NCBI RefSeq assembly: GCF_003846445.2
Contig: NZ_CP030139.2
Location: 1,612,001 to 1,676,000, forward strand
Reading direction: 5' to 3'
DNA: 64,000 bases
Source of the DNA: Synechococcus elongatus PCC 11801
Lineage (GTDB): Bacteria > Cyanobacteriota > Cyanobacteriia > Synechococcales > Synechococcaceae
Shown here: piece by piece, positions 44,271-55,540 of the stretch
Numbering within the stretch: position 1 is the stretch's first letter
How the letters are laid out: each line of letters starts with the position of its first letter
Position numbers and translations under genes: made by a program
Notes under the pieces: model-generated
The model's input: the letters and a program-made list of their open reading frames with translations, nothing else
What the model was told of the DNA's origin: nothing
Databases searched by the model: none

Positions 44271-44957
44271 CTAGATCCGCGAGAGCAGTTGGCGCAGTTC
44301 CGTCAGTTGCAGCTCCAGATTTTGCATTTGGCGCTTGAGCGGATAGCGCTTTTCCAAGGCTGCACGGGCAAGGTCTTCGCGATCGCGCTGCAGTGCCGCT
44401 TGAGCGGTTTTTTGCCAGGATTCTGCTTCTTGCTGGAGCTGGGTTAACTGCTGTTCGAGTTGAGTTTCGGTTGCCAGCAGGGAGCTACGAGCTTCTTGCA
44501 GCAAGCGTTCGGCTTGCACCGGATCGGTAGCTTGCTGGGCCTGACTGAGCAGGCCCTGGACGCCAAGGGCACCGGCTGCTGCTAAGGCAGGCAGAACGAG
44601 GGGACCCCCAAGGAGTAAACCTCCCACAGCTCCGACAGCCAGCGATCGCTCAACTTGATGACTGTTGGCGCGACCGGTTTTGCACCAAGTGGCGAAGTGC
44701 TCGCAGTTATTAAAAAGGACGTTGTAGCGTTGTTCGCCTAGGCGACTGAGGGCGCGTTCAATTGTGATGTCGGCGGGGTCACAGTCCGCATAGTCGCGCA
44801 GGCGGATTTGCTCTCCGCGACGGAAATAATCCTTGCTGGTGCGAACAATCGTTTCGCCTTCCAAGTAGTGCACAACGGTGCCATCACCGATATCAATGCC
44901 GTGATGGGTATATAGACCACCGCGTCGATCGACTACCAGATGATCGCCTTGCGCCAT
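44271..44957 (-). CDS. LRAT-domain (NlpC/P60-related) protein with membrane segment and coiled coil
   Basis: 228 aa. Residues 1-100 are a lecithin-retinol-acyltransferase-type domain: GDHLVVDRRGGLYTHHGIDIG with His18/His19, VVHYLEGE with His30, and NNCEHFATWC with the nucleophile Cys85. Residues about 104-146 are hydrophobic and glycine-rich (LAVGAVGGLLLGGPLVLPALAAAGAL), a likely membrane anchor. The last 75 residues form a coiled coil (LLQEARSSLLATETQLEQQLTQLQQEAESW). Eukaryotic relatives are acyltransferases and phospholipases; in bacteria the role is unsettled. The catalytic residues look intact. Confidence 0.85.
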   Translation of the reverse strand: MAQGDHLVVDRRGGLYTHHGIDIGDGTVVHYLEGETIVRTSKDYFRRGEQIRLRDYADCDPADITIERALSRLGEQRYNVLFNNCEHFATWCKTGRANSHQVERSLAVGAVGGLLLGGPLVLPALAAAGALGVQGLLSQAQQATDPVQAERLLQEARSSLLATETQLEQQLTQLQQEAESWQKTAQAALQRDREDLARAALEKRYPLKRQMQNLELQLTELRQLLSRI

Positions 44958-44980
44958 AGAACTCAGAAGCTCCCTCTTCG

Positions 44981-45819
44981 CTAGGGTAGCGAGTTGCGGT
45001 CTGCTTGGAGGAAGGGCCGGGCGATCGCCGCAAAAGCGGTGGGATCTTCCAACATCGGTAAGTGCCCGACTTGGGGCATTACTACCTGCCGACAGCGATC
45101 GCTCAGAGCAGCAGCACGCTCCCCTAAGACAACGGGAGCGATTTGATCAAACTGGCCAGAAATTAGCAGAGTCGGCACCGAGAGCGATCGCCAAGCCTGA
45201 CCGAGTTGCTCGACTGCTGTCAAGCTCACGGCATCTTGCAGGCTACCGATCGCGGCTTCGGTATCGGCTTGCAGAAAGTCTTCCAGAAAGGATCGAGTCG
45301 TCACTGGATCGAGCGGCTGATGGCAAAACCGACTCAGGATCAGGCGATCGAGTCCGGGAATTTGCTGCCAGAGCGGCGATCGCGATCGCACCAGCAGTTG
45401 ACTGATCTGCTGAAAAATCGCAAAGGCGATCGCTGAATAGCTGAACAGTCCACTAGCCGTCAGCAAGAGACGATCGACGCGATCGGAATAAGCCTGAGCG
45501 AACAACAGCGCCACACTGCAACCCCAGGAGTGGGCCACAATCCGCACCGATGGCAAAGCCAGCTGATCGAGCAGGGCCACTAAATCCGCCACGGTCGCTT
45601 GCAAGCTGTAGTCCTGATCCGCAGGCTGCGATCGCGCTTCCCCAAAGCCCCGCCAATCGAGAGCGAGCCCAGCCCCACAATCCTCAAGATCCTGAGCCAT
45701 GGGCTGCCAGTTGCGACGACTGCCGCCCCATCCATGCAGATAGAGAATGGGGGCTTGGCGATCGCCAGCTAACGTCCATTCCGCTTGCAGCGTCCCCCCT
45801 TGGGGTGAGGCGATCGCGA

Positions 45820-45823
<4 letters not shown>
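44981..45823 (-). CDS. alpha/beta-fold hydrolase
   Basis: 280 aa. [14 protein letters not shown] (oxyanion hole), [13 protein letters not shown] (nucleophile Ser in the H-S-W-G elbow), [12 protein letters not shown] (acid) and [11 protein letters not shown] (His) are in order. The set resembles BioH- and lysophospholipase-like proteins; substrate unknown. Its start overlaps the clpX stop by 4 nt, so it is translationally coupled to the tig-clpP2-clpX unit. Confidence 0.87.
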
Positions 45824-47166
<1,343 letters not shown>

Positions 47167-47178
47167 CACGCCTGCCCG

Positions 47179-47901
47179 CTACTGGAGAACAGCATCATTA
47201 TGGTCGTTGATGGCCACGGTTGGTCGCGTAAGTACCTGATCAATTAATCCGTAGGCCTTGGCTTCCTGAGGCGACATAAAGAAGTCGCGATCGGTATCGA
47301 CTTCAATCTTCTCAAGCGGCTGCCCCGTATGCTGCGCTAACAGGTCGTTGAGCGTGCTCTTGTGGTACAGGATCTCACGGGCTTGGATTTCAATATCCAC
47401 AGCTTGACCCTGAGCGCCGCCCAGTGGTTGGTGGATCATGATGCGGGCGCTAGGCAAAGCCATCCGCTTACCTTTGGCTCCACCCGACAGTAAGAAAGCG
47501 CCCATGCTGGCTGCCAAACCAAAGCAGATGGTGGCAACATCTGGCGCGACCTGTTGCATCGTGTCGTAGATCGCCATGCCAGCGGTCACTGAACCACCGG
47601 GGGAGTTGATGTAGAGCTGAATATCTTTCTCGGGATCTTCGGCTTCGAGGAAAAGCAGCTGCGCCACGATCGAGTCTGCAACCGCATCATCAACGCCTGT
47701 CCCCAAGAAGACAATCCGTTCGCGCAATAGGCGGGAATAGATATCGAAAGCGCGTTCACCTCGTCCTGATTGCTCCACCACCGTCGGCACAATAGCCTGG
47801 GAGCCTGCGATCGCTTGAATCTGCGGCTGCTGCCACTGGCTGTCGAGACCAGCGCTCAGTCGTCGACTGTGAATGGGCAGAGAAGCTTGGGACGAAAACA
47901 T
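47179..47901 (-). CDS. clpP2: ATP-dependent Clp protease proteolytic subunit ClpP2
   Basis: About 240 aa, with Ser in GLAASMG, His in RIMIHQP and the acidic residue in [10 protein letters not shown]. Compared with ClpP3 it has about 40 extra N-terminal residues (from [14 protein letters not shown] to [12 protein letters not shown]), so the true start may be internal. ATG 47901 is a compromise between the longer open frame and the canonical start. It forms the ClpP1P2 core that works with ClpX. The gap to clpX is 12 nt. Confidence 0.93.
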   Translation of the reverse strand: MFSSQASLPIHSRRLSAGLDSQWQQPQIQAIAGSQAIVPTVVEQSGRGERAFDIYSRLLRERIVFLGTGVDDAVADSIVAQLLFLEAEDPEKDIQLYINSPGGSVTAGMAIYDTMQQVAPDVATICFGLAASMGAFLLSGGAKGKRMALPSARIMIHQPLGGAQGQAVDIEIQAREILYHKSTLNDLLAQHTGQPLEKIEVDTDRDFFMSPQEAKAYGLIDQVLTRPTVAINDHNDAVLQ

Positions 47902-47992
47902 AGAGGAAGGCAATGGATACAGCAGCGGCAGCGAGAAAGTCCCGCTGCCGACAATTATGCCGCGCCGAACTAGTCGACTGTGAGAATGCGGC

Positions 47993-49417
47993 CTAGGCTT
48001 TTTTCTTGCCCTTCTTCGCTTTCGATTCTGCAGAGGCATCTTCTGATGCTTCTGTTGCCGTTGTTTCAACGGTTGCAGTCGAGGCGTCGACTTCCGCGTC
48101 CTCAGACTTGGGAGTGACCAGCGTCACGCTGTTGTTGGCTTCAAACCACTCCACCAGTTTTTCCTCGAGGAGTTCTTCGCGAACCACCGTGTTGAGGCGA
48201 TCGCGATCGATTTCTTGCGGACGCGGGTAGTTGCTCAGTAGTTCTGCAGCCCGAACGGCGACGGCTTCATCGTCGACGCTGGTTTCGGTGACTTTGGCTA
48301 GTTCACCGAGGGCGATCGTGCGGCGCAGGCGTTGCTCTGCCTCGTCCTTCGAGCTTTCGCGGAGCCGTTCCAAGACATCCTCGGTGAACAGCTTGCGAAC
48401 ATCCATGCCCTGATTCGAGAGGCGGGTTGCCGTCTCGTTGATCATGGCGGAGATTTCGCGTTGAAGCAGCGATTCAGGCAGTTCAACATCAAGCTGGTCG
48501 GCCAGCGCGGTCAGAATGGCATCGCGCTTGTTGGCTTTGACTTGATTGGTCGCTTCCGCTTGAAAACGCTCAGTCAGTGCTGCTTTCAATGCTTCTAGCG
48601 TTTCGTATTCGCTCGCTTCTTGGGCGAACGCATCATCCAGCTCCGGCAGATCACGGGTTTTCAGCTCTTTGAGCGTGATCGTGAACTGAGCGGCTTTGCC
48701 CGCGACTTCTTCCTGACCGTAGGTTTCGGGGAAGGTAGCATCAACGGTGCGGGTTTCTTCGATCGCCATGCCGACGATGCCGCTGATGAAGCCTGGGATA
48801 AAGCGATCTTCTTCCACTTCAATTTGGAAGTCAGTAGCGCTACCGCCCGGAATTTCCTCGCCGCTCTCGACCAAGATGCCTTGGAAGTCGATCACGGCCA
48901 CATCGCCGATCGCCGCATTCCGGCCTTCGACGGGAACCAAGGTCGCCATCTGTTTTTGTTGCTCTGCCAAAACGCTGTCAACGCGATTGGCATCAAAAGG
49001 TACGTCTTCGACTTCAACGGTGAGGCCGGTGTACTGAGTCAGAGTCGCCGTTGGCTGTACATCAACGCTGGCTTCAAAGCTGAGCGGTTGCCCGGGCTGG
49101 AAGTTATCAACCAGCGCTTCAAATTCACTACTGAGTTTGTAGTTGCCAATCGCTGGAATCGATTCTTGGGCGATCGCGGCTTCGAGGCTCTGCTGCACCA
49201 AGTCTTCGAGGGCGTTGGCCTTGAGGGCAGCTTCGCCAATGCGTTGAATCAGAACCGGACGGGGTACTTTCCCGGGGCGGAAGCCTGGCAAGCGAATTTC
49301 GCGACTGAGGCGGGTGAGGGTGCGCTCATAAACTTGGCGCGACTGTTCGCCACTGACTTCAATCTGCAGACCAACGCGACTGGCCGGCAGCTTCTCCTGG
49401 GTAACTTTTAGCGACAT
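47993..49417 (-). CDS. tig: trigger factor
   Basis: 474 aa ribosome-bound chaperone and peptidyl-prolyl isomerase. The N-terminal ribosome-binding signature [14 protein letters not shown] is present; the FKBP-like domain lies at about 160-250 ([32 protein letters not shown]); the C-terminal helical chaperone arms follow. The tail is acidic, then lysine-rich ([11 protein letters not shown]). First gene of tig-clpP2-clpX, linking nascent-chain folding to proteolysis. Confidence 0.96.
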   Translation of the reverse strand: MSLKVTQEKLPASRVGLQIEVSGEQSRQVYERTLTRLSREIRLPGFRPGKVPRPVLIQRIGEAALKANALEDLVQQSLEAAIAQESIPAIGNYKLSSEFEALVDNFQPGQPLSFEASVDVQPTATLTQYTGLTVEVEDVPFDANRVDSVLAEQQKQMATLVPVEGRNAAIGDVAVIDFQGILVESGEEIPGGSATDFQIEVEEDRFIPGFISGIVGMAIEETRTVDATFPETYGQEEVAGKAAQFTITLKELKTRDLPELDDAFAQEASEYETLEALKAALTERFQAEATNQVKANKRDAILTALADQLDVELPESLLQREISAMINETATRLSNQGMDVRKLFTEDVLERLRESSKDEAEQRLRRTIALGELAKVTETSVDDEAVAVRAAELLSNYPRPQEIDRDRLNTVVREELLEEKLVEWFEANNSVTLVTPKSEDAEVDASTATVETTATEASEDASAESKAKKGKKKA

Positions 49418-49684
49418 CCGAGTTCAGACTGATTGAGGGAGCTGGTTGCAGCGTGGGCAATGATCCAATGGCCTTGCCGTAGGCCAATGATCGCGCTCGA
49501 GATCTCAAAGGGAGGGCGATCGCGGATCGAGGCTTCTTTTTTCTGCAGTCTTTGATCGTATCTGATGGACATCGCTCCTGACCAGAATCGACTGAATTGA
49601 TTCCGGCTGCAATTACGGCATGCTGCGATCGCCCCTGACAGGAACAATGCCATGCTGGGACTGGCATGTCGATGTTGTGAGGCC

Positions 49685-50611
49685 ATGCAAGAGGCGAAAA
49701 TTGCGGCAGTTTTAGGGGCTGGTGCTTGGGGCTTAACCCTTGCTCAGCTTTTGCGCAGCAATGGCCTTGAAGTCCGGCAATGGTCGCGGCGCAGTGAAGC
49801 CTCACTCGCAACTGTTTTAGCTGGGGCTGATCTCTGGATCATGGCGGTGTCGATGGCGGGTTTAGCCTCGGTGGCCGATCAAGTCGCCGCACTTTCTCTC
49901 AGCGATCGCGCCATTTGGGTGAGTGCGACAAAAGGGTTGGATCCCCAAGGTTGGCGAACGCCCTCACAGGTTCTGAACGATCGCTTTCCACATCAGCCGA
50001 TCACAGTCCTTTCGGGGCCAAATCTGTCCAAGGAAATTGCCCAGGGCTTACCGGCCGCGACAGTCATTGCTAGCCGCGATCGCCAAGCCGCAACCGTGGT
50101 TCAGCAGGCTTTTGCCAACGATCGCTTTCGGGTCTATACCAATCGAGATCCGCTGGGAACAGAATTGGGCGGCGCGTTGAAAAATGTGATTGCGATCGCC
50201 GTGGGGGCTTGTGATGGGCTCTCGCTGGGGTCGAACGCGCGATCGGCTTTGGTGACGCGAGCTTTGGCAGAAATTCTGCGCGTGGGCGCTTATTTTGGCG
50301 CTCGGACTGAGACGTTTTTTGGGCTCTCAGGACTCGGCGATCTGCTCGCAACCTGTACTAGTCCGCTCAGTCGTAACTATCAAGTTGGCTTTCGGCTGGC
50401 TCAAGGCGAAAGTTTGGAGACTGCACTGACAGCGATCGCGGCCACGGCTGAAGGTGTGTCTACGGCGCGAGTTCTGGCCCAACTTGCCAGTCGTGAGGGA
50501 CTGGAACTACCGATCGCAGCCTGTGTGGCCGAGTTACTGGCCGATCAGATTTCTCCTGCTACCGCGATCGAGCGGCTGATGGCACGAGATCTGAAAGCGG
50601 AATTGGTCTGA
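49685..50611 (+). CDS. gpsA: glycerol-3-phosphate dehydrogenase [NAD(P)+]
   Basis: 308 aa. Makes sn-glycerol-3-phosphate from dihydroxyacetone phosphate for membrane lipids. The N-terminal LGAGAWGLTLA is the dinucleotide motif; SGPNLSKEIAQGLPAA, GGALKNVIAIAVGACDG with the catalytic Lys, and GLGDLLATCTSPLSRN are the conserved substrate blocks. ATG 49685 (MQEAKIAAVLGAG) is preferred over an upstream codon at 49652. The gene is divergent from tig across 267 bp. Confidence 0.96.
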   Translation: MQEAKIAAVLGAGAWGLTLAQLLRSNGLEVRQWSRRSEASLATVLAGADLWIMAVSMAGLASVADQVAALSLSDRAIWVSATKGLDPQGWRTPSQVLNDRFPHQPITVLSGPNLSKEIAQGLPAATVIASRDRQAATVVQQAFANDRFRVYTNRDPLGTELGGALKNVIAIAVGACDGLSLGSNARSALVTRALAEILRVGAYFGARTETFFGLSGLGDLLATCTSPLSRNYQVGFRLAQGESLETALTAIAATAEGVSTARVLAQLASREGLELPIAACVAELLADQISPATAIERLMARDLKAELV

Positions 50612-50669
50612 GACAATCAGAACGTAGCCAGCAATACCTTTACCCCTGGCGATCGCAGAGCCTCTGGCG

Positions 50670-51998
50670 ATGAAAAAAACTTACGTCCTCGACACGAACG
50701 TGCTTTTGCACGACCCAATGGCGCTGTTTCGCTTTGAGGACAACGATCTCGTGATTCCAATCACGGTGATCGAAGAGATCGATCGCTTTAAAAAGGATTT
50801 GAATGAACGGGGCCGCAATGCCCGCCAAATTTCTCGCCTTCTCGATGGCTTCCGCAGCAAAGGTCATCTGATTGAGGGAATTACTCTCGATCACGGCGGC
50901 AAGCTGCGTGTTGTCATGCTCGAAAAAGCATTTCTTGAACAACTACCCAGTGGCTTAATTGCTAATGCGAATGACAATGCCATTCTGGCTGTGGCACTCG
51001 CGCTTCAACAACAAAATGGTCAGCCAACAATTCTGGTTACCAAAGATACGAATCTCCGGATCAAAGCTGATGCAACAGGGCTGAGCGCCGAAGATTATGA
51101 ATCTGACAAAATTGATTTTTCGGAACTCTACAGCGGTACAGCTGAAGTCTATCTCTCGCCCGATCAACTGCAAGCCTTTCGCCGCGATGGCGGCTTAGAT
51201 CTCAGCGGCGAATTTTTCCCCAATCAAGCCCTCACGCTGATTGATGAAACGAATCTGTCCCATACGTTGCTCGGCCGCTATCGAGCCAGCGATCGCCGTG
51301 TCTTGCCGTTGATTCAGCCGCCCAAAATAGGCATCAGCCGCATTCATGCCCGCAATCGTGAGCAACAGTTTGCCCTTGATCTATTGCTGGATGACAGCAT
51401 TCAGTTGGTGACCTTAGTGGGCAAGGCCGGAACCGGTAAAACGCTCCTTGCGGTCGCGGCTGGCCTGCATAAGGTCGCAGATGAACGTCAGTTCAGTCGC
51501 TTACTCGTCTCACGGCCGATTTTTCCAATGGGACGTGATTTGGGTTTCCTGCCAGGAGATTTACAGGAAAAGTTAGCGCCTTGGATGCAGCCGATTATCG
51601 ATAACCTCGATTTCATTTTGGGTGGTGCCAATAACAATGGCGATCGCCCAGCGGGCAAACATCAAAACTATCAAGATTTGATGAGCATGAACCTGCTGCA
51701 AATTGAGCCGCTAACTTACATCCGTGGGCGATCGATTCCGCGTCAATTCATGATTGTTGATGAGGCACAAAATCTAACGCCTCACGAAATTAAAACAATT
51801 CTGACCCGCGCCGGCGAAGGTACCAAAATTGTCCTCACCGGCGATGCCTACCAGATTGACAATCCCTATGTAGATGCCTCAAGCAATGGGCTGACCTATG
51901 TGGTCGAGAAATTCAAAAACGAGGCGATCGCCGGGCATATCACCCTCGAACGTGGCGAGCGATCGCCCCTTGCTGAACTCTCTGCCAACTTGCTCTAA
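50670..51998 (+). CDS. PIN-PhoH ATPase (YlaK-like)
   Basis: 442 aa with an N-terminal PIN nuclease-like domain (KTYVLDTNVLLHDP, ITVIEEIDRFKKD, VTKDTNLRIKAD: the acidic metal residues are present) and a C-terminal PhoH ATPase domain. Walker A GKAGTGKT is at residues 251-258 and Walker B is MIVDEAQNLTP. Such PIN-PhoH proteins are thought to be RNA-dependent helicase-nucleases. No toxin-antitoxin-like small gene is visible upstream. The LOG-family gene follows after 8 nt. Confidence 0.92.
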   Translation: MKKTYVLDTNVLLHDPMALFRFEDNDLVIPITVIEEIDRFKKDLNERGRNARQISRLLDGFRSKGHLIEGITLDHGGKLRVVMLEKAFLEQLPSGLIANANDNAILAVALALQQQNGQPTILVTKDTNLRIKADATGLSAEDYESDKIDFSELYSGTAEVYLSPDQLQAFRRDGGLDLSGEFFPNQALTLIDETNLSHTLLGRYRASDRRVLPLIQPPKIGISRIHARNREQQFALDLLLDDSIQLVTLVGKAGTGKTLLAVAAGLHKVADERQFSRLLVSRPIFPMGRDLGFLPGDLQEKLAPWMQPIIDNLDFILGGANNNGDRPAGKHQNYQDLMSMNLLQIEPLTYIRGRSIPRQFMIVDEAQNLTPHEIKTILTRAGEGTKIVLTGDAYQIDNPYVDASSNGLTYVVEKFKNEAIAGHITLERGERSPLAELSANLL

Positions 51999-52006
51999 CT
52001 GCCGGA

Positions 52007-52726
52007 ATGTCTGCACCTGACTGTAATCCGCACAAAGACTTGCTGGAGCGCGTGCTCCGCGACAGTGTTTTCGATCTCTGGGCGATGATCGATCGCATCT
52101 TGACCCTGCCGCGATTGCCCCACGATCGCTTCTGCGTCTGTATTTTTGGCTCAGCGCGGCTGCTAGAGGACAGTCCGATTTATCGCGATGTCCAGTGGTT
52201 GGCGCAGGAACTGACCTACTTAGGCTGCGATATCGTTACAGGCGGGGGACCAGGACTGATGGAAGCAGCAAATGCCGGCAGTGTCAGTGCTGACCCCGAG
52301 AATCGGACGCGATCGGTGGGTTTGCGGATTGCGTTACCCCATGAGCAGGGAACGAATCCCTATGTCGAAGAGCTCCATGAGCACAGCAACTTTTTTTCGC
52401 GACTGCATCACTTTGTCCTCGAGGCGGATGCCTTTGTGGTGATGCCGGGAGGGATTGGCACACTTTTGGAGTTGGTAACGATCTGGCAGTTGCTCCAAGT
52501 CGCGAAGCTACCGCCTACCCCGCTAATTTTGGTGGGTTCAATGTGGCGTGACTTTTTAATCTGGGCTCACACAGCCATGGCGAAAGGACAACCAACCCTC
52601 GCGAGTGAAGCAGACTTAGAAATTCCGATCGCAGTTGAGCATATTGCTGAAGTTTTACCTTTGTTACGGCAAGCGCAAGCTCGCTGGCAACAAAGTTGCC
52701 CAATCATGACTACTGAGACTTTATAA
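52007..52726 (+). CDS. LOG-family protein (TIGR00730)
   Basis: 239 aa. CIFGSARLLEDSP near the N-terminus, GGGPGLMEAAN and the family motif PGGIGTLLELVT (PGGxGTxxE) identify a LOG-type nucleotide phosphoribohydrolase. Plant and bacterial relatives release cytokinin bases from their 5'-monophosphates or hydrolyse AMP; the native substrate here is unknown. It lies 8 nt behind the PIN-PhoH gene, an arrangement that suggests joint nucleotide or RNA metabolism. Confidence 0.9.
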   Translation: MSAPDCNPHKDLLERVLRDSVFDLWAMIDRILTLPRLPHDRFCVCIFGSARLLEDSPIYRDVQWLAQELTYLGCDIVTGGGPGLMEAANAGSVSADPENRTRSVGLRIALPHEQGTNPYVEELHEHSNFFSRLHHFVLEADAFVVMPGGIGTLLELVTIWQLLQVAKLPPTPLILVGSMWRDFLIWAHTAMAKGQPTLASEADLEIPIAVEHIAEVLPLLRQAQARWQQSCPIMTTETL

Positions 52727-52738
52727 AGCTACCTTAAA

Positions 52739-52760
52739 GAGCAGGCTTGTTGTCCTGCTC
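52739..52760 (+). other. perfect 7-bp hairpin after the LOG gene
   Basis: GAGCAGG (52739-52745) and CCTGCTC (52754-52760) pair around 8 bases. There is no T-run after it, so it may be a 3' stabiliser of the upstream mRNA or part of the leader of the next gene. Confidence 0.4.
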
Positions 52761-52798
52761 CCCTCACCCGTGCAATCTGGCATGGTTACCGAATCCGA

Positions 52799-55498
52799 AT
52801 GCCGTCACTTTTTGCTTGGCTCCCTCGCCCGCGCCTGAGAGACTGGCCTGCTATTTGGCTGGTTGCTGGGATTCATATTCTTGTCTCTCAGTTTGCCTAC
52901 GCCTATACGACCCTTCCTGATGCCAAAGTCAGTCCTATTTGGCCTTCTTCAGGAGTCACGCTAGCGGCACTGTTTTTGGCAGGGCCTCAAGTCTGGCCAG
53001 GAATTCTCATCGGTGACTTTTTACTCAAGGTGATGAGTGGGCTCGGTGTAGGGCTCAGTATTAGTGGGGCCATCGCCAATGCCAGTTCACGCTTAGTTGG
53101 CTATGCGATTGCCAAACGAGTAATTAGCCGTTCGAGTCGACTGCAAACTCTCGATGAAGTTTGGACTCTGTTAGGGGCTGCAGCAGTTCAAGCAACCGTC
53201 TCTGCTTTGATTGGGACCACCGGCAATTGCTTGATGGGCAATGTCAGTTGGAGTCGCTTTTGGTCAGTTGGCGGCACCTGGTGGACGAGCAATGCCAGTA
53301 GCGCCATTTTATTTTTTCCAATCGTCTTTTTATGGGGTACGCAAGGGCTCCGACCCTTCAAAATGCCCATCAAGCGTTGGCTGGAATTACTGGCAATTGC
53401 CTCGATCGTTTTTGCGATCATGACCTTGGCCTTTACCGGCAGGCCCTATCCCGCCAGCTCTCTTGTCATTCCCATGTTTGTCTGGCTGGCATTGCGGTTC
53501 GAGAATACTTGGGTTGCCGTCGGCGTTGTTCTCGTCACTTTATTTTCTTTGATTTCAACAGCGAACGGCAGAGGTCAATTCAGTGTTCTCTCCACCAATG
53601 AAGCCTTAATTCTCTTACAGAGCTATAACAGCAGCATTGCAGTGATGAGCTTCATCCTGAATGCTGTGATCAATCAAGCTCGTAATAGTCAAATCTATCT
53701 CCGTCAAATTTTAGACTACCTGCCGATCGGGGTTTCTGTGCATGATTTGACGGGTCGCATGACCTATGTCAACGCTATTGGCGAAGCAATTCTACGAACA
53801 ACCAGCAGTCTGAATTTGCAGGGTTTAGCGAAATTTTTCAATGTTTACCAAACGGGCAAGGATGAAATTATTTCTCCTGAGAAACTGCCTCTTGCGATCG
53901 CCTTGAAAGGAGAATTGAATCACACAGAAGACCTTGAGCTACGCTGGCCCGATCGCACGGTTCCTCTAGAAGTTTGGGGCATTCCTATCTATGACAAGGC
54001 GGGTAATGTCGCTGAGGGGATGACTGTTTTTCAGGATATTCATGAACGCTTAGAAAATGCCCGCATTATTTACCAAGCAAATGAACAGCTCTCTCAAGCC
54101 GTCCAAGAATTAGAGGCCACCAATCGCAAACTGGAGCAGGAAGCATCAGAGCGCCAACAAGCCCAAGCCCAGCTGTGGCATTTGGCGCATTTCGATACGC
54201 TGACACAACTGCCCAATCGGACTTACTTTATCCAGCAGCTTCACGCTTGGTTTCATCGCTATCAAGTCGATCATCAAGAACCCTTTGCTGTTCTCTTTTT
54301 AGACTGCGATCGCTTCAAAATTGTCAATGACTCTCTGGGCCATAGTGCCGGAGATAGTTTGCTCACTCAAGTAGCTCAGCGGCTGCAAACCTGCATCGCG
54401 GAACCCGTGATTTTTGCGCGACTGGGCGGTGATGAATTCGGTGTCTTAGTACCCGCCAATGACCCCAATTATCCTCAAAGTCTGGCGGAAGAGCTGCATG
54501 ACTTAATCGTCAATCCTTTTGAGGTTCAAGGTCAGCGAATCTACATTGGCGTCAGCATTGGAATCAGTCTTACCTCAACACGCGTACAAGCTGCTGAAGA
54601 ATTACTCCGCAATGCCGATACGGCGATGTACGCGGCCAAACGCAATCCCCTAAGCCGCGGTATTCAAGTCTTCTCCGATAAGCTTTCCGTGAACTCACGG
54701 AAGAATCTCGCTCTCGAAACTTCCCTCCGCGAAGCTATTCAACAGGCTGAGATTGATCTCTACTATCAACCGATTATTGATCTCAAGACTGGCACCCTCG
54801 TTGCAGCTGAAGCCCTCGCTCGCTGGTTCCATCCTGAACTAGGCACGATTCCGCCCCTAGAGTTCGTCTCTCTGGCTGAGCGATCGAAGCTCATTTTTAG
54901 TCTCGGCAACTTTATTCTTGAAAAAGCTTGTTTGCAGGTTTATCTCTGGCAGCAAGCTCAGCTGATGCCAGATAGCTTCGTCTTGCATGTCAATATCTCC
55001 GCCCAGCAAATTTGCCATGAAGACTTTGGGGATTGGATTAAAGACATCCTCAAAAGGACAGAGATCCCTGCTCAAAAATTGATGCTAGAAATTACTGAGT
55101 CGAGTGTTGCAGAAGATATTGACCAGCGACTTCTGAAGCTACTCGACGAGCTGAAATCAATGGGCATCAAGCTCAGTATTGATGATTTTGGGACAGGGTA
55201 TTCCTCACTGAGCTACCTGCAAAAGCTACCAGTCAACTCCCTCAAGATTGATCGATCGTTCATCCACCAAATCAATCAAGCAGGTGACAATCGTCAGGTG
55301 GCTCAAGCCACGATCGCCCTTGCTCACAGCTTTGGACTCGCGGTTGTGGCCGAAGGCATTGAAGACGAGGCGCAACTCCATTGGCTCCGGCAGCTCGGCT
55401 GCGATATGGGGCAGGGCTATTACTTCTCGAAGCCGCTGTCGGCCCATGATATGACCGAGTTTCTGCGCTGCCACGGCTCGGCCAGCAAAACCCGGTAG
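52799..55498 (+). CDS. MASE1-PAS-GGDEF-EAL cyclic-di-GMP protein
   Basis: 899 aa. Residues 1-300 are a MASE1 membrane sensor (SPIWPSSGVTLAALFLAGPQVWPGILIGDFLL). A PAS domain follows (about 305-410, YLPIGVSVHDLTGRMTYVNAIGEAIL), a helical linker, GGDEF (465-625, LGGDEFGV, no RxxD I-site) and EAL (645-895, VAAEALARW, with SIDDFGTGYSSL, KIDRSF and VAEGIED). Both active-site signatures are intact, so it could synthesise or degrade c-di-GMP; fused proteins of this type often act mainly as phosphodiesterases. The third c-di-GMP gene in this window. Confidence 0.92.
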   Translation: MPSLFAWLPRPRLRDWPAIWLVAGIHILVSQFAYAYTTLPDAKVSPIWPSSGVTLAALFLAGPQVWPGILIGDFLLKVMSGLGVGLSISGAIANASSRLVGYAIAKRVISRSSRLQTLDEVWTLLGAAAVQATVSALIGTTGNCLMGNVSWSRFWSVGGTWWTSNASSAILFFPIVFLWGTQGLRPFKMPIKRWLELLAIASIVFAIMTLAFTGRPYPASSLVIPMFVWLALRFENTWVAVGVVLVTLFSLISTANGRGQFSVLSTNEALILLQSYNSSIAVMSFILNAVINQARNSQIYLRQILDYLPIGVSVHDLTGRMTYVNAIGEAILRTTSSLNLQGLAKFFNVYQTGKDEIISPEKLPLAIALKGELNHTEDLELRWPDRTVPLEVWGIPIYDKAGNVAEGMTVFQDIHERLENARIIYQANEQLSQAVQELEATNRKLEQEASERQQAQAQLWHLAHFDTLTQLPNRTYFIQQLHAWFHRYQVDHQEPFAVLFLDCDRFKIVNDSLGHSAGDSLLTQVAQRLQTCIAEPVIFARLGGDEFGVLVPANDPNYPQSLAEELHDLIVNPFEVQGQRIYIGVSIGISLTSTRVQAAEELLRNADTAMYAAKRNPLSRGIQVFSDKLSVNSRKNLALETSLREAIQQAEIDLYYQPIIDLKTGTLVAAEALARWFHPELGTIPPLEFVSLAERSKLIFSLGNFILEKACLQVYLWQQAQLMPDSFVLHVNISAQQICHEDFGDWIKDILKRTEIPAQKLMLEITESSVAEDIDQRLLKLLDELKSMGIKLSIDDFGTGYSSLSYLQKLPVNSLKIDRSFIHQINQAGDNRQVAQATIALAHSFGLAVVAEGIEDEAQLHWLRQLGCDMGQGYYFSKPLSAHDMTEFLRCHGSASKTR

Positions 55499-55540
55499 GG
55501 TGCGGGCGTATAGTGGAGGGCGTTGCCCCCTGAGGTCTGC

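Noticed and set aside
52799-55498. Cyanobacteriochrome or LOV photosensor in the MASE1-GGDEF-EAL protein
   Set aside because: The PAS domain has no NCRFL-type flavin cysteine and there is no bilin-binding GAF domain.
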